A DNA stretch of 64,000 bases from Cordylochernes scorpioides (Eukaryota > Arthropoda > Arachnida > Pseudoscorpiones > Chernetidae), in assembly GCA_030710605.1 (NCBI GenBank), contig CP092884.1, positions 24,409,483-24,473,482 on the forward strand, in the 5' to 3' direction. How positions within the stretch are numbered: position 1 is the stretch's first letter; each line of letters starts with the position of its first letter. This document shows positions 54,044 through 64,000 of this stretch, piece after piece. The translations under genes and the position numbers were made by a program. The notes beneath the pieces are model-generated. The model was not told the DNA's origin. It made no database searches and saw only the letters and a list, made by a program, of their open reading frames with translations.

Positions 54044-55462
54044 CACTGCGTGACATTGAAAATGGAACACCAAGAAATAGTGGCCAGAAAGTGATGAAAC
54101 TCGGCAGACAGAGAGAGACAGAGACGAACAATAAATGATCTTTATTTCAAAATGATAGTCATAATACAGAGCGAGAACGGCGTCGGCTTAGTAGCAAGTA
54201 GGACCACCGCGGACGGCGATTCACGCAGCAACACGTTTAGGTAGAGAGTCAATCAGAGTACGGATGGCGTCCTGAGGGATGGCTCTCCATTCCCTCTCAA
54301 CCATTTGCCACAGTTCGTCTTCTGAACGCGGCTGTGGCAAGGCATGCAAACGGCGTCCAATGATGTCCCAGACGTGCTCGATTGGTGAGAGATCAGGAGA
54401 GTACGGTGGCCAGGGAAGCATCTGTACATCTTGCAGAGCTTGTTGGCTAATGCGAGCAGTGTGCGGTCGGGCGTTATCCTGCTGATAAAGGGCATTGGGT
54501 ACCCCCTGAAGGTAGGGGAGTGTCACCGGTCGCAGCACATCATCAACGTATCGTTGGGCCGTCATAGTGCCCTGAATACGAAGTAAAGGTGACCTGGAAT
54601 CATACGCGATTGCGCCCCAAACCATGATTCCACGTTGTCGCACGGTGGGGCGTTCCACAATTGCTGCCGGATTGGACCTTTCTCCACGTCGACGCCACAC
54701 GCGTACACGGCGGCTATCACTGGACAAGCAGAAACGCGACTCATCTGAGAACACGACCCTGTGCCATTCCGTCATCCACGTCGATCTAGCCCGGCACTAT
54801 TCCAAACGTTGGCGCCTATTCGGTGGGGTCAATGGCAGTCTTCTTAGCGGACGGCATGAGTGCAAGCCATTAGCAACCAATCGACGGGAAATGGTTCTGG
54901 TCGAGATGGAATGATGTAGGGTGTCTTGCACATGTTGCAGGATGGCGGTACAAGTGGCTTGTGGGGCCGCCACTGCTTGTCGAAGGATACGCCGATCCAC
55001 ACGTGCTGACGTCACTCTGGTTGCACCGACATTCCTATAAATTGCCACATTTCCTTGTTCCAACCATCTTCTCCACAGTCGGTGCACCGTGGACGCACCA
55101 AGGTGTGTATCAGCTGCGATTTGACGTATGGATCAACCTGCCCTTTTCAGTCCGATCACCATGCCCCTCGTAAAAGCGTCTGTCTGCTTGAACTGCCTCC
55201 GTTTACGATGACCTGGCATTCTCTGTTATTACACGTGTCTTTTGACACAAGAACAAAATTTCTACAATGATTTTCCTTGAAGAAATAACGACACGAATAC
55301 TGTCCTTTCTGCAAGTTCCTTCCCTTATATCTTACTCCATGTGCGCACGAGTGCTGCGCATTTTACATCATTTGCATAACTCGGTTAGGCGCGTCTACCC
55401 TGAAATTTGCATAATTTTCTGGCCACTATTTCTTGGTGTTCCATTTTCAATGTCACGCAGTG
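54044..55462 (-). mobile_element. Tc1-type transposon, 1,419 bp
   Basis: Perfect ~47-bp inverted ends starting CACTGCGTGACATTGAAAAT, flanked by TA. The perfect ends point to a recent insertion. Confidence 0.97.
54221..55219 (-). pseudogene. Tc1 transposase (DD34E), two stops
   Basis: ATG at 55217-55219 (MPGHRKRRQFKQTDAFTRGM). A TGA falls after LKRAG near 55130 and a TAG after RQRLE at 54797-54799, both at likely Trp positions. The frame is otherwise continuous over 332 codons. The HTH region has ASTVHRLWRRWLEQGNV; RTISRRLVANGLHS follows. VVFSDESRF, YQQDNARPHTAR and SPDLSPIEHVWD supply the catalytic D, D and E. Two point changes alone silence it. Confidence 0.93.
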
Positions 55463-55559
55463 TATATTTTTCTCATGATATCAAAAATTATTTCGTTAGC
55501 CCTTTCTAGAAGCTATAGCTATTCCTTTGAAATTTAATTACTATATTTATTTATGATTC

Positions 55560-56115
55560 ATTTTATACTAGCGAATGTTCCCGGCTTTGCCCGATTTTTA
55601 CCCGAGTAAAGGTTTGCCTAACGAACATTTGTTAAAACGATTCTAGAAAACATCCAATCCACCTATATATATTTATAAATGTATATAAATATTGTTATAT
55701 GCGTTTAAATATATTTTTGAAAACATTTATTAAATTTTAAATAAGATATTTTCTTCAAATATATATTAATATTGAAATGCCAAGTGTTTTTACAACGTCA
55801 TTGGAATATTATATTACTAAATATTCAAATTAAATATTAAATTTATTATACTTGAAACACATTTTAGCATTTTTACAATTTGTAAATGTAATTTCACCAG
55901 ATTCCGCGAGAGGCGCTGCTTGCGAGTGAAAGTAGAAAATTTGCAAATGAAATTGCAACGAATATTTATTTCAAATCAAATTCAAACCAGAAACCTTCCC
56001 AGTAGTATAGTAAAAATCTTCCTAAAGTTTCACGGCGATTGGATAATCTTACCTTTTAAAAACATTCATCGTGTAAAGAAACTAACATTCATCGTGTAAA
56101 CAAACTACGTTTAAA
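55560..56115. repeat. RTE-type retroposon fragment, no ORF
   Basis: CTAGCGAATGTTCCCGGC and GCGAGAGGCGCTGCTTGCGA are related to 44.52-44.75 kb. AAAGTTTCACGGCGATTGGA resembles 3' ends of RTE-like elements. AT-rich sequence lies between. Confidence 0.4.
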
Positions 56116-59100
56116 ATTTATCGTCGCGACACTTGGGCGGGAGGACCCACTATTTTAACCCTGTGTCACATAACGTGGATTGGTACTCAACTTCTCCTCT
56201 GGCAGCTTGGCTCGCTCCACAGACCCAGGGCTAGGTGCTGATTACTAGTCTGCTGGATCTGGCACAAAACTCCAATGGGAGGCCTCGCGTGTAGCGCAAA
56301 GTCCGGCTTTCAGCGTTGGCAGTGTCAGCAGTTCTGTCTTCGGTCTCTAGTTCGCTCCATTCCACTTTGTTGTCAATAGTAAACTCAACGAATTCATCGA
56401 GTTGACGGAATTGGGAAGTTGGGTTCAGGGGTGTAGCAATACATGACGGTGTGAGATAATATAGTCTACCTCTAACCCTCTCTGTGTTATGTATCTAGAT
56501 ATCACGTGGAGCCTTCACCGTGTCTAGTTAACATTTAGGTAAATGTCTTTCTTTAAGTCCCCTCCTTAGGTCATCGAGCCCCTTCTTTATAACTTGGTCT
56601 TCACGTGGTATCAACTGTATTTTGGAACTAAATTGAAATCAATAATCCACCATTTATAAATGCATTTAGGCATTTCTAACAACTCGAAATTTATATTTAA
56701 AATATTTTTTAAATATTTTGTGGTGACCCGTAGTGGCCCGTTTTCAAAGTTTTTAAATATTCTATGTGAGCCTTTATAGAGATATCGAGTGGGGGACAAC
56801 CCGTCAATGAAATAGCTGGTATTGTCGGTGTGCATGGACCACCTCTTATTATTGCTTTCGCATATTTGTAGTGGAGACTACGTAGCTTGCGAGCCCCATT
56901 TGTGTCATATGCTCGTTTTCCCCAGACACCAGAGCCATACAGTAGCGCTGGGAGAACGACTCTCTTGTAAATTTTTTGTCCGGAACTGAAGGTTGAACCA
57001 AATTGCCCTTTTATGGTGCTAGTGAGCCTTGGCAGTATCCATCGGTATTTGAGTAAACTGTTATTGAGATGTTTAATAAATTGTCTCTTTGAATCAAAGG
57101 TAATACCAAGGATTTTAATTGTTTTGTTGATTGCAATGGGCTGGTCAAGAAGTCGGATGCTGTCCTTGTTTGGCCATCTTGGCTTGTTTCTGTAAAACAT
57201 GCATGCTTGAGTCTTTCTGCACCATTGTGAGAATTTTTCAAGAAATTTGTTTATTTGACATTTAGGAAGCTTTGGGGCCACCTGCACCATTAGTGTGAAA
57301 TCATCTGCGAAGCCCACTAATTCGCTCTTTCTAGGTTTTTGCAAAGTAAATGCTTTTCTTGCAATCATATTGAAGAGGAAGGGACTTAAAGCCGCTCCTT
57401 GTGGGACTCCACGGAGTGAGAGAATATGAGCAGTGTGTCCCCATACGCTATAGGCTATTTTTCTATTTATTAAATAGCTGGTAATTAGTTGTAGTAATTC
57501 CTCAGGGCAGCTAACCTCTCGTAGGGCTTCAATGATAGAATACCTATGTACGGTGTCGAAGGCTCTTCTAATGTCTAGGCTGATAACTAGTGTTTTCTCC
57601 CCCTCTTCCATGTCCCTGTCTATGAATTGGTTTATTGCAGCTAGGGCGTTTTCGGCCGAACGGCAAGGAACAAATCCAAATTGGAGGGGTAAAACCAATT
57701 GTGCCGGTCTGCTAGCCATTGTAGTCGAGCCAAAATGCAACGCTCAAATACCTTGGCTAGGGTGTTGAGGAGAGCAATTGGGCGGAATATTTCCAGTGGG
57801 TTTTCTGCTGTGCTTTCCGGTTTGGGTATGAGGACTAAAAGGCCGATTTTCCAGGGTGATGGAAAATGGCCGAATCTTAAACACTTGGTAAAAAGTCCTG
57901 CAAGTAGTTCATGTAGGGGAGGACCTCCTAATTGAAGGCACTTTGCTCCAAGTCGATCAGGGCCTGGAGATTTCTTGAGTCCACAGCATTTGATGGCCAG
58001 AAGTACTTCAGCGTCGGTGAAGTCTGGCTCAATGAGGCCAGAAAACTGTATTAAGGGCAGAGGCTGAGATATTGGTGTGTCAGGCAGACAAAGGTTCTGC
58101 AAGATTTTTTCACAGGTTTCCTCTGGTGTATAAGGGGTTCCGTCAGATATTTTGAGCAGTGGAGGTCCTCTTTGGGTGCTTCGTCCTTTGGAAATATATT
58201 TGTGGACAGAGCTCCAAGCGGCTGAGGATACTTCTTGACAGAGGTTTATCCATGATAGGTGTTTGGCTCGTCTTATCTCGGCTCTCAACCTGTTGTGAGA
58301 TGCTCTGTAGAGCCTTTTGAAGAAGTTTCTAATGGGCGTGGATGTGCACTGCGAAAGGCTCCTTAGAGAAACTACTACATTGCGGAGTTTTGCTAAGTCT
58401 TTATTCCACCAGGGTTTTGATGGTCTGTTGTCTTTCTTTTTCCTTTTCATGGATATGTTGCAGGCCTCTTGAAGGATTTTGGTAAGAATATGCACCACAT
58501 CATCTATATCCTGGTGAGTTGATGCGGCATGGAGACGTGAGACTGCATGTTGCAGAGAGGAGCCAAGGAATGCAGTGAAGGCGCTTTCCACACACGTCGA
58601 TTCAGCCCAGGAAGTATTTTGCGCTGGGGATATTGTATCCTGGATTGTAGTGAGGATCGGTAGATGGTCTGCGAATGCCATTTCAGGGAGGCATGTTCTA
58701 GTTGCTCGGGCGGCTAGGGAACTGGAAGCCAAGGTTACATCGATGGAGGAAGACTGGTGTCCGTTGCTCCAAGTGTATTGCACAGGAGCTCCAAGAAAGT
58801 GTAAGTTTGTGAGCATAGAAGATGCTTCCAGACTAGCGCCTCGAGCATCACGGACTGCACCGAGACCCCAGGTAGGGGAGTGGGCGTTGGCGTCCATGCC
58901 TAAAACACTTGGTATGGCACATGTGGTAATGATAGATTCGAGGGTCCGAAGAAAGTCATATTCTGTTGTATCATGGTGCCAGTAGGCTGAACAAACTAAG
59001 AGGGCTTGTTTGCCTAGCCAGACTTTCGCAGCAGTGATGTTTTGGTCGGAGGAATCAACCTGTACAGGATGAAGGCTGGCGCGAATAACTATTCCCGAGG

Positions 59101-60400
59101 GGATGTAGTTACCAGGTGGAGCAAACGTTAAAAATGTGCTATTGGGCCATCTGAAGTTTCGGGGGAGTTCTTGGTGCAGGATTACGTCTGCTTGTGTTTT
59201 GATTGCCATATGGGAAAGTTCCAGAACAGCATCTGGTGACTTTCTGAGGTTGGCCTGTAGAACTTTGAGGGGTTTAATCATATTTTCTAATCTTGGATAT
59301 GTGCGGGATGTGGCTTGGTGGGTTAGTGCTTCAGATGAGGTTCCTACCTTTTTGGAGCAGTTTTGACATTTCAGTGTGTTGCTTGTGCATTCATGTCCCT
59401 CGTGTCCTGTTGTACCACATTTGTAGCATATGGGGTTGGCGGCTTGGCAGGTCGATGCGCGGTGGTTGAAACCGCAGCATCTGTAACACTGCTTCAGAGA
59501 ATAGCTTTTCTCATAACGGTGTATTAAGCTTGCGATGGGGATCTTACCACGTTGTTGCAGAGTCTTGGCGGCGTCATCGTCCACTTCGACGAATACTGTG
59601 GTGTAACCTTTTGGAAATGGTTTGGGTCGATGTGCAATTCTAAAGTGTCTTTTCCCAGGTAGATTCTTGAATGATGGGTTGTTTTCCAGACTTTTAAGGA
59701 TTTCTTCATTTTTGGTGCTGTCTTCTACCCCAAAGATACACTATCTGGGGTGTATCGTTGGACGTTTCTGGCAAGACAGTTCGGATGGCATTGCATTGTT
59801 CAGCTTGGATGCTAGCTCAGCGGCAACATGTTTGGTTTTAGTATGGATGACCAGCTTCCCTTTACCTTTCACTGAAGCAGCTACCTCGTTTGAGGCAAAG
59901 AGAGAAGGGTTTTTTGACTCTACTTCGCGGAGGATTTCTCGAGATTCCTTAGTAGGATTTATGGATTTAATTACGACATGGGATTCAAAGTATCTTGCCA
60001 GGTTGTTATAGGTTGGTTTAACCTTCGAGGAGACAGGCGCTGGGGGTTTGGTCATGTCTGCTGTTTCAGCATATGAGGGTCTGGATGGTGTCTCTGCCAT
60101 TGGCCTGGGGCGAGACTGTGCGAGGTTGATACCAGTGTAGGCATCCTGGAGAGCCAGCTAAGCGCAGGTCAGAGCGGAGTGAAGAGTTTCTATGAGGCTT
60201 CTGCGTAGATCTTCATTTAATTTAGCCTTGGTAGCGAGCGTATTTATTTGATTCACGCCGGTGTTGAAGGCGCAAGAGATTTGACCGAACTTGAAATCGA
60301 GATGTTTAGGGTCAGAGTCCATCTCGGAGCGATTTCGTTTCACGCCTGATGGCTTGTTACTTGACATCATATCTTCTTTGGCTCTGCTATTTAAATATTT
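56116..60400 (-). mobile_element. LINE (R1/Jockey-type), near full length
   Basis: ORF1 with knuckles, endonuclease and RT on minus, followed by a ~590-bp 3' region without ORF. No RNase H was found. The 3' edge at about 56116-56130 (CACTTGGGCGGGAGG on plus) is approximate. A MITE and another leader-like block follow on the 5' side. Confidence 0.8.
56709..60370 (-). pseudogene. LINE ORF1-ORF2 in one frame: gag knuckles, endonuclease, RT
   Basis: ATG at 60370 (MMSSNKPSGVKRNRSEMDSD). TAG codons at 60158-60160 and 59741-59743 interrupt the frame, which stays in phase. Knuckles CYRCCGFNHRASTC, CYKCGTTGHEGHEC and a decayed third (CQNC...H, C lost to Y) follow. Without a stop the frame enters the endonuclease (KVLQANLRKS, VLGMDANAHSPTWG, FADHLPIL) and RT (KSPGPDRLGAKCLQL, FRPIALLNTLAKVFE). 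A frameshift near 57695 leads to FGFVPCRSAENAL, VISLDIRRAFDTV, GVPQGAALSPFLFN and GFADDFTLMV. The C-terminal region ends near SLTGCPPLDISIKAH. Confidence 0.88.
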
Positions 60401-60715
60401 TAAAATATATATATTAGATTAAATAAGATATATAATTTTATACAGTATATGAGATTAAATACAATTAAAGGTTATTATATAAAAAGATAATTAGGCTTAA
60501 AAGTAATATTTACCGAGGGATAACAAGAAATAGAGGTAAACAGAGTTTCACTGTTTACATTTGTTTTAAGGCATAACATTATATTCCCTGAGCCCAGCCT
60601 ATAACCCCCAGGTGAAGCTGAACATAGTAATAAATCAGTTTCAATCTCAATCTCTCTCTCTCTCGAGTGGCGCGGACGCACGTGTGGAAGAGCATTGCTC
60701 GATGCAAATACTTAA
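60401..60715 (-). other. Leader-like block, no ORF
   Basis: On minus: CACCTGGGGGTTATAGGCTG and a (GA)n run near 60645-60665. It could be the 5' untranslated part of the LINE or of another retroelement. Confidence 0.35.
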
Positions 60716-60719
60716 ATGT

Positions 60720-60960
60720 AATTCTACTGTCCTAAAAGCTTATGTCCATGGTTTGCTTAAATGTCATTTCTGAGATTCTATCCTTCAGTGTAGCTTATAA
60801 AAGCAGAATGATCCAATATAGTATTAGAACTCTAAAGAAGCGGTCTCGTTGATTAAATTGGCGAAACCGCTGGAAAGGTTCACCACTGATGAGCCAAGCC
60901 CTTCCAATATATTTTTTTTATCGCAGTAAAAACAGTTGAAGTTTGATTTATGTGTAAATG
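60720..60960 (+). repeat. Half MITE with intact hammerhead-like core
   Basis: AGAATGATCCAATATAGTAT and the block TTGGCGAAACC...CTGATGAGCCAA (60858-60897) match the right arm at 39.1 kb. The left arm is mostly missing. TTGGC/GCCAA still pairs, with U-A in place of the C-G seen in other copies. Confidence 0.7.
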
Positions 60961-61620
60961 AAGCATTCGCATTTAATGTTTAATTTGCTGTATATAGATG
61001 ACGCTTTTTGCTTTATATTAAATACAACAAAAAGCTTTATTAAGACCTTTTAGTCTTACACAGATTCTCCAAGCAGAAATGTAGGATACATGCAGGAAAA
61101 AGGTAATAGTATCCTAATGGTAATATGATATTTATATACAGAAAATTTATATAAAGACAATCAAGCAATGAATAGATTAGTCTGGGTAAATTGGAGGAAA
61201 AGAAATGTATTATACATGGATTTACCACGGATCACCGCAAATGAAGATACGAGAGCAAAAGCTAATAAAATCATTATTGAGATAATGAAATTTATACATT
61301 GTAATTAAGATAATTGAGCTCATGAACAGATTTGAAAGGGTAAATCCGAGGAAACGAAAAAATAAAAAAGATTCAAGGGGAAAAAACCCTGGAATTTTCA
61401 TATGCACTAAGATTTTTCGTCTTAATAAAATACTTTCTTAGCTGATGAATGAAGGTTAAAATAATTTGAAGCGTAACCTTTTTCCTTTATATTAAATAGA
61501 TTCCTACCGATAAAATTCTCTATTGTTGACATCCATGTAGAACGTCAGAGTAGTTCACTCCACATACAAGAGAATAAAAATTCTAATTCTACAGATAAAT
61601 TAAGAAAAAAGGCATTTCCT
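60961..61620. other. AT-rich; LINE 3'-tail fragment near 61030, no gene
   Basis: GAGAATCTGTGTAAGACT and AATAAAGC (minus, about 61030-61065) resemble the LINE tail at 62.43-62.5 kb. Nothing else is supported. Confidence 0.4.
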
Positions 61621-61700
61621 GATCGTTCAACTGAAAGTTGCTGATGGCTTTCGCCATCTATCGGAATAAATATCAACTAATCGTTGATTTTTAATTATTC
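61621..61700 (-). repeat. ATGGCGC-type MITE fragment (inverse)
   Basis: CGTTCAACTGAAAGTTGCTG and CGCCATCTATCGGAATAAAT are the inverse of 62050-62130. Confidence 0.65.
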
Positions 61701-61752
61701 CTTAAATGAAACTATTCAACGATTATAATACAATATAATGTGGTTTATTATT

Positions 61753-62065
61753 GTAGAACGTCATTTGAAAATGATCCCGCGTGTTGTTTCTTTTGAACGA
61801 AAAATCGAAATTTATTTTAAGGAGAAATAAGGATTATTTCTAACCTTAGGGATGAAGTATGAAAGGATGAATTGTGAAGAGTAATGATAAACGGAAAAAT
61901 AAAGTATACAGGGATGGGAATAATCATTACTCTCCACAATTCATCCTTTCATACTTCATCCCTAAAGTTAGAAATAATCGTTATTTCTCCTTAAAATAAA
62001 TTTCTATTTTTCGTTCAAAAGAAACACATGCGGGATAATTTTTAAATGCCGTTCTATAATCAACG
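61753..62065. mobile_element. Foldback related to the SINE body in the Gypsy
   Basis: Left arm 61753-61918 and right arm 61920-62065 are inverted copies carrying TTTCTTTTGAACGAAAAATC and ATGAAAGGATGAATTGTGAA, the same body blocks as in the 15.1-15.9 kb SINE. Only CAGGGATGGGAAT of the tRNA-like head remains, at the centre. Confidence 0.75.
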
Positions 62066-62195
62066 ATTAGTTGATATTTATTTCGATAGATGGCGCAAGC
62101 CATAAGCAACTTTCAGTTACACGATCAGGAAATGCCTTTTTTCTTAATTTATCTACCTGATCCAAGTACAAATTCACTTTTGTACTATTTTTCTA
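62066..62195 (+). repeat. ATGGCGC-type MITE fragment
   Basis: CGATAGATGGCGCAAGCC and CACTTTTGTACTATTTTTC match 49.85-49.95 and 50.07-50.16 kb. Confidence 0.65.
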
Positions 62196-62429
62196 CAGAT
62201 AAAGCTTTCATAATAATATGCATTAGCGTGACATCTGTTGCAATAAATTGAAAATATTTTAGACGCGTATGATTCTTTTTAGACATTTTTTTACTTCCCT
62301 TACTGCAACACGATAAATAATTCAGATAAAGCTCTATTGATAAAACACTTAAATTGTTGACATCCGTTGTAAACCTCGGAGTAGTTCTCGTATAATAAAA
62401 TCAAATTTCAATTGAATATATGGAGATGA

Positions 62430-62850
62430 TATACACACACAAAAGCCTTTATTAGGAACTTGCCCCATACAGATTCTCCCAATTGGCTAAGGTAATCTTG
62501 TGTTATTTATATAGGTAGTTAAATAGAAATTGAACTGGCTTTACTCTTCGTCTCAAAGTCATTTACTTGTTGACTGGTCCTCACATAATGATGATCTAAA
62601 AAAATTATAATAAGCTATTGCCTTAGATTTGTTTGCTGATATTTTTGAAAGCAATACGTAGGGTGAAGTGTTGGTGGATTTAATTTGTTGATATAGGGCC
62701 TTCCTCTCTGCATCAAAGGCTGTACAATTAAGCATGTAATGGGAGAGTTCTTCAGTAATTTCCTTGTCACACAGTGTACATATTAGGTTTTTGGCCTCAA
62801 ACGTCAGAACGTAGTATATGGAGATGATATTCATATTTTAGTATTTACCT
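62430..62850 (-). pseudogene. 3' end of a LINE: C-terminal zinc knuckle and tail
   Basis: The minus frame 62834-62559 has CTLCDKEITEELSHYMLNC, a C2HC-type knuckle found at LINE C-termini, and AERKALYQQI after it. An AATAAAGGCTTTTGTGTGTG tail on minus (about 62432-62451) marks the 3' end. The family is not resolved. Confidence 0.6.
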
Positions 62851-62949
62851 ATTATATGTTCACGAGTTTAGATAAATACTAAAAAATAAATATGAAGCTA
62901 CACAACTTGTTTTATGTGAACAATAGTTACCCAGAAATTATTTGAAAAA

Positions 62950-63190
62950 GTAAAAATAATTTTCAGATAAAAAAGTTTATTTTAATTTTGGTTTTTGCAA
63001 GCTTTCGAGCAAATATCTGTTCTTCAACGGGCAAATACTTCTATGTACAATATCTCTAAATAACAATTCTTTCAATCATTTTGTATAAAGATTATTTAGA
63101 TACTTTACATAAAGTATTAGCCTGTTGAAGAACAGTATATTTGCTCGAAAGCTTGCAAAAACTAAAATTGAAAGAAACTTTTTACCTGAA
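62950..63190. repeat. Inverted repeat, Penelope-type end
   Basis: TTTTGCAAGCTTTCGAGCAA and its inverse TTGCTCGAAAGCTTGCAAAA lie about 130 bp apart, with CTGTTCTTCAACGGG and CCTGTTGAAGAACAG inside. The layout GAAGAACAG-loop-GCTCGAAAGC recalls the hairpins in Penelope-like repeats. Confidence 0.5.
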
Positions 63191-63589
63191 TTTTATTTTT
63201 CCTTTCTCAAACAATTTGTTTTATTTCATCAAAATATATAAAGCTTTCGTAGACATGCTCTTCTCATCTAAACCTTTTATATATATATCCTATTTTCAAA
63301 TTTTTAATCGCAATTCTAATTTATCAAGTTAGCTATCATTACAAATCGATGATCTAATAAACTTTTCAAACGATGTTTCTTTATTAGAATTTGAGCGGAT
63401 AGCTTTCCAGACTAAATACGATCAGAAGGTTAACTGAGAAAGGACATGTCCGAAAGCTTTTAATATTTTAATTATTTAAAATAAATTTGAGACTTAATCT
63501 TTCTTTTCTCTATACATACATACACTTTAGTTTTAAAAATGAAAACATCAAGAGGCGAATGTTTCTTTTCACAAATAAATTAAGCCTCC

Positions 63590-63690
63590 AGTCCTTACTG
63601 CGATGAAAAAATATTGGAAGGGCTTAGCTCATCAGTGGTGAACCCTCCCAGCGGTTTCGTCAATTTAATCTACCAGATTAATATTGCTTT
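63590..63690 (-). repeat. Half MITE, hammerhead-like family
   Basis: GCTCATCAGTGGTGAACCC and AGCGGTTTCG are conserved (core 63625-63664 on minus). Helix II reads TTGAC/GCTAA with one mismatch. Confidence 0.65.
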
Positions 63691-64000
63691 GTATTTTTCA
63701 CTTTAGTTTATCAACAAATGAACACACATTAAATAGAATAAAAATTCTAAAAATTGATTCATATGAAATTATTTTGATAGTGGTAATGAGCCCGTATTGG
63801 TAGTGTTATGTCTTTGCATATTTGTTCCTCTTTAATTCACATAGTTTTAATTTGACGTATTTTGTGCAATAAATAAGACGTATGAATAAAGTTAGTCAGT
63901 CCAGCCTTAGGAATAGAGTAGTCTTGTTGCCTTAAACTTCTTTTGTGGCCCGGAGCGACACGACAGTTAGAGGTTTATGTTCGAATGTGTTTCCCTCAGT
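63691..64000. other. No gene seen
   Basis: No supported feature up to the end of the window. Confidence 0.4.

Noticed and set aside
63690..64000. Gene exon at the window end
   Set aside because: The GC-richer stretch near 63940-63980 has no usable frame or splice sites in the part visible.

Overview
This window looks like a stretch of arthropod nuclear genome made almost entirely of transposable elements. The base composition is strongly AT-rich. The element mix is LINEs with RNase H or L1-type ORF1, BEL/Pao and Gypsy LTR elements, Tc1/mariner, hAT, palindromic MITEs, and hammerhead-bearing repeats of the Penelope type. That mix fits an arthropod, perhaps an arachnid, but the taxon is an inference. 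I found no ordinary single-copy host gene, no host tRNA or rRNA gene, and no CRISPR, operon or other prokaryotic feature.

Layout. 0-2.6 kb: degenerate tandem repeats and a solo LTR. 2.6-6.9 kb: a nearly full-length LINE on the plus strand with endonuclease, reverse transcriptase, RNase H and a (TAA)n-type tail, broken by one stop and three frameshifts. 7-10.6 kb: two decayed LINE tails on the minus strand. 10.6-13.6 kb: a BEL/Pao element (minus), truncated at its 5' side. 13.6-19.5 kb: a Gypsy element (plus) with gag, protease, RT, RNase H, integrase and its 3' LTR; a cluster of three tRNA-derived SINE units with a 13-bp target duplication sits in its protease region. 19.5-21.6 kb: an IS630/mariner-like transposon split by a hAT element. 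22.3-24.5 kb: the 5' half of an L1-type LINE. Inverted ~125-bp arms at 9.5 and 22.4 kb bracket the middle ~13 kb.

25-34 kb: palindromic MITEs, fossil hammerhead motifs, an unrecognised short ORF, a solo LTR, and a Gypsy deletion derivative with paired LTRs and a CCAAC target duplication. 34-37.7 kb: a Tc1 element and a gag-only Gypsy with identical-length LTRs. 40-44.3 kb: a duplicated segment in which one copy took two mariner insertions while the other kept the empty sites. 45.7-48.8 kb: a third mariner inserted beside an R1-type LINE ORF1. 50.5-51.5 kb: a ~177-bp tandem array. 54-55.5 kb: a second Tc1 element. 56.1-60.4 kb: a LINE whose ORF1 and ORF2 share one frame. 60.4-64 kb: MITE halves, a foldback related to the SINE in the Gypsy, and a LINE tail.

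No coding unit here appears intact; all the larger ones carry stops, frameshifts or deletions. What can be read is the insertion history: nested elements, target duplications and empty-site paralogs. The most unusual signal is a permuted hammerhead-like core conserved in the palindromic MITE family.
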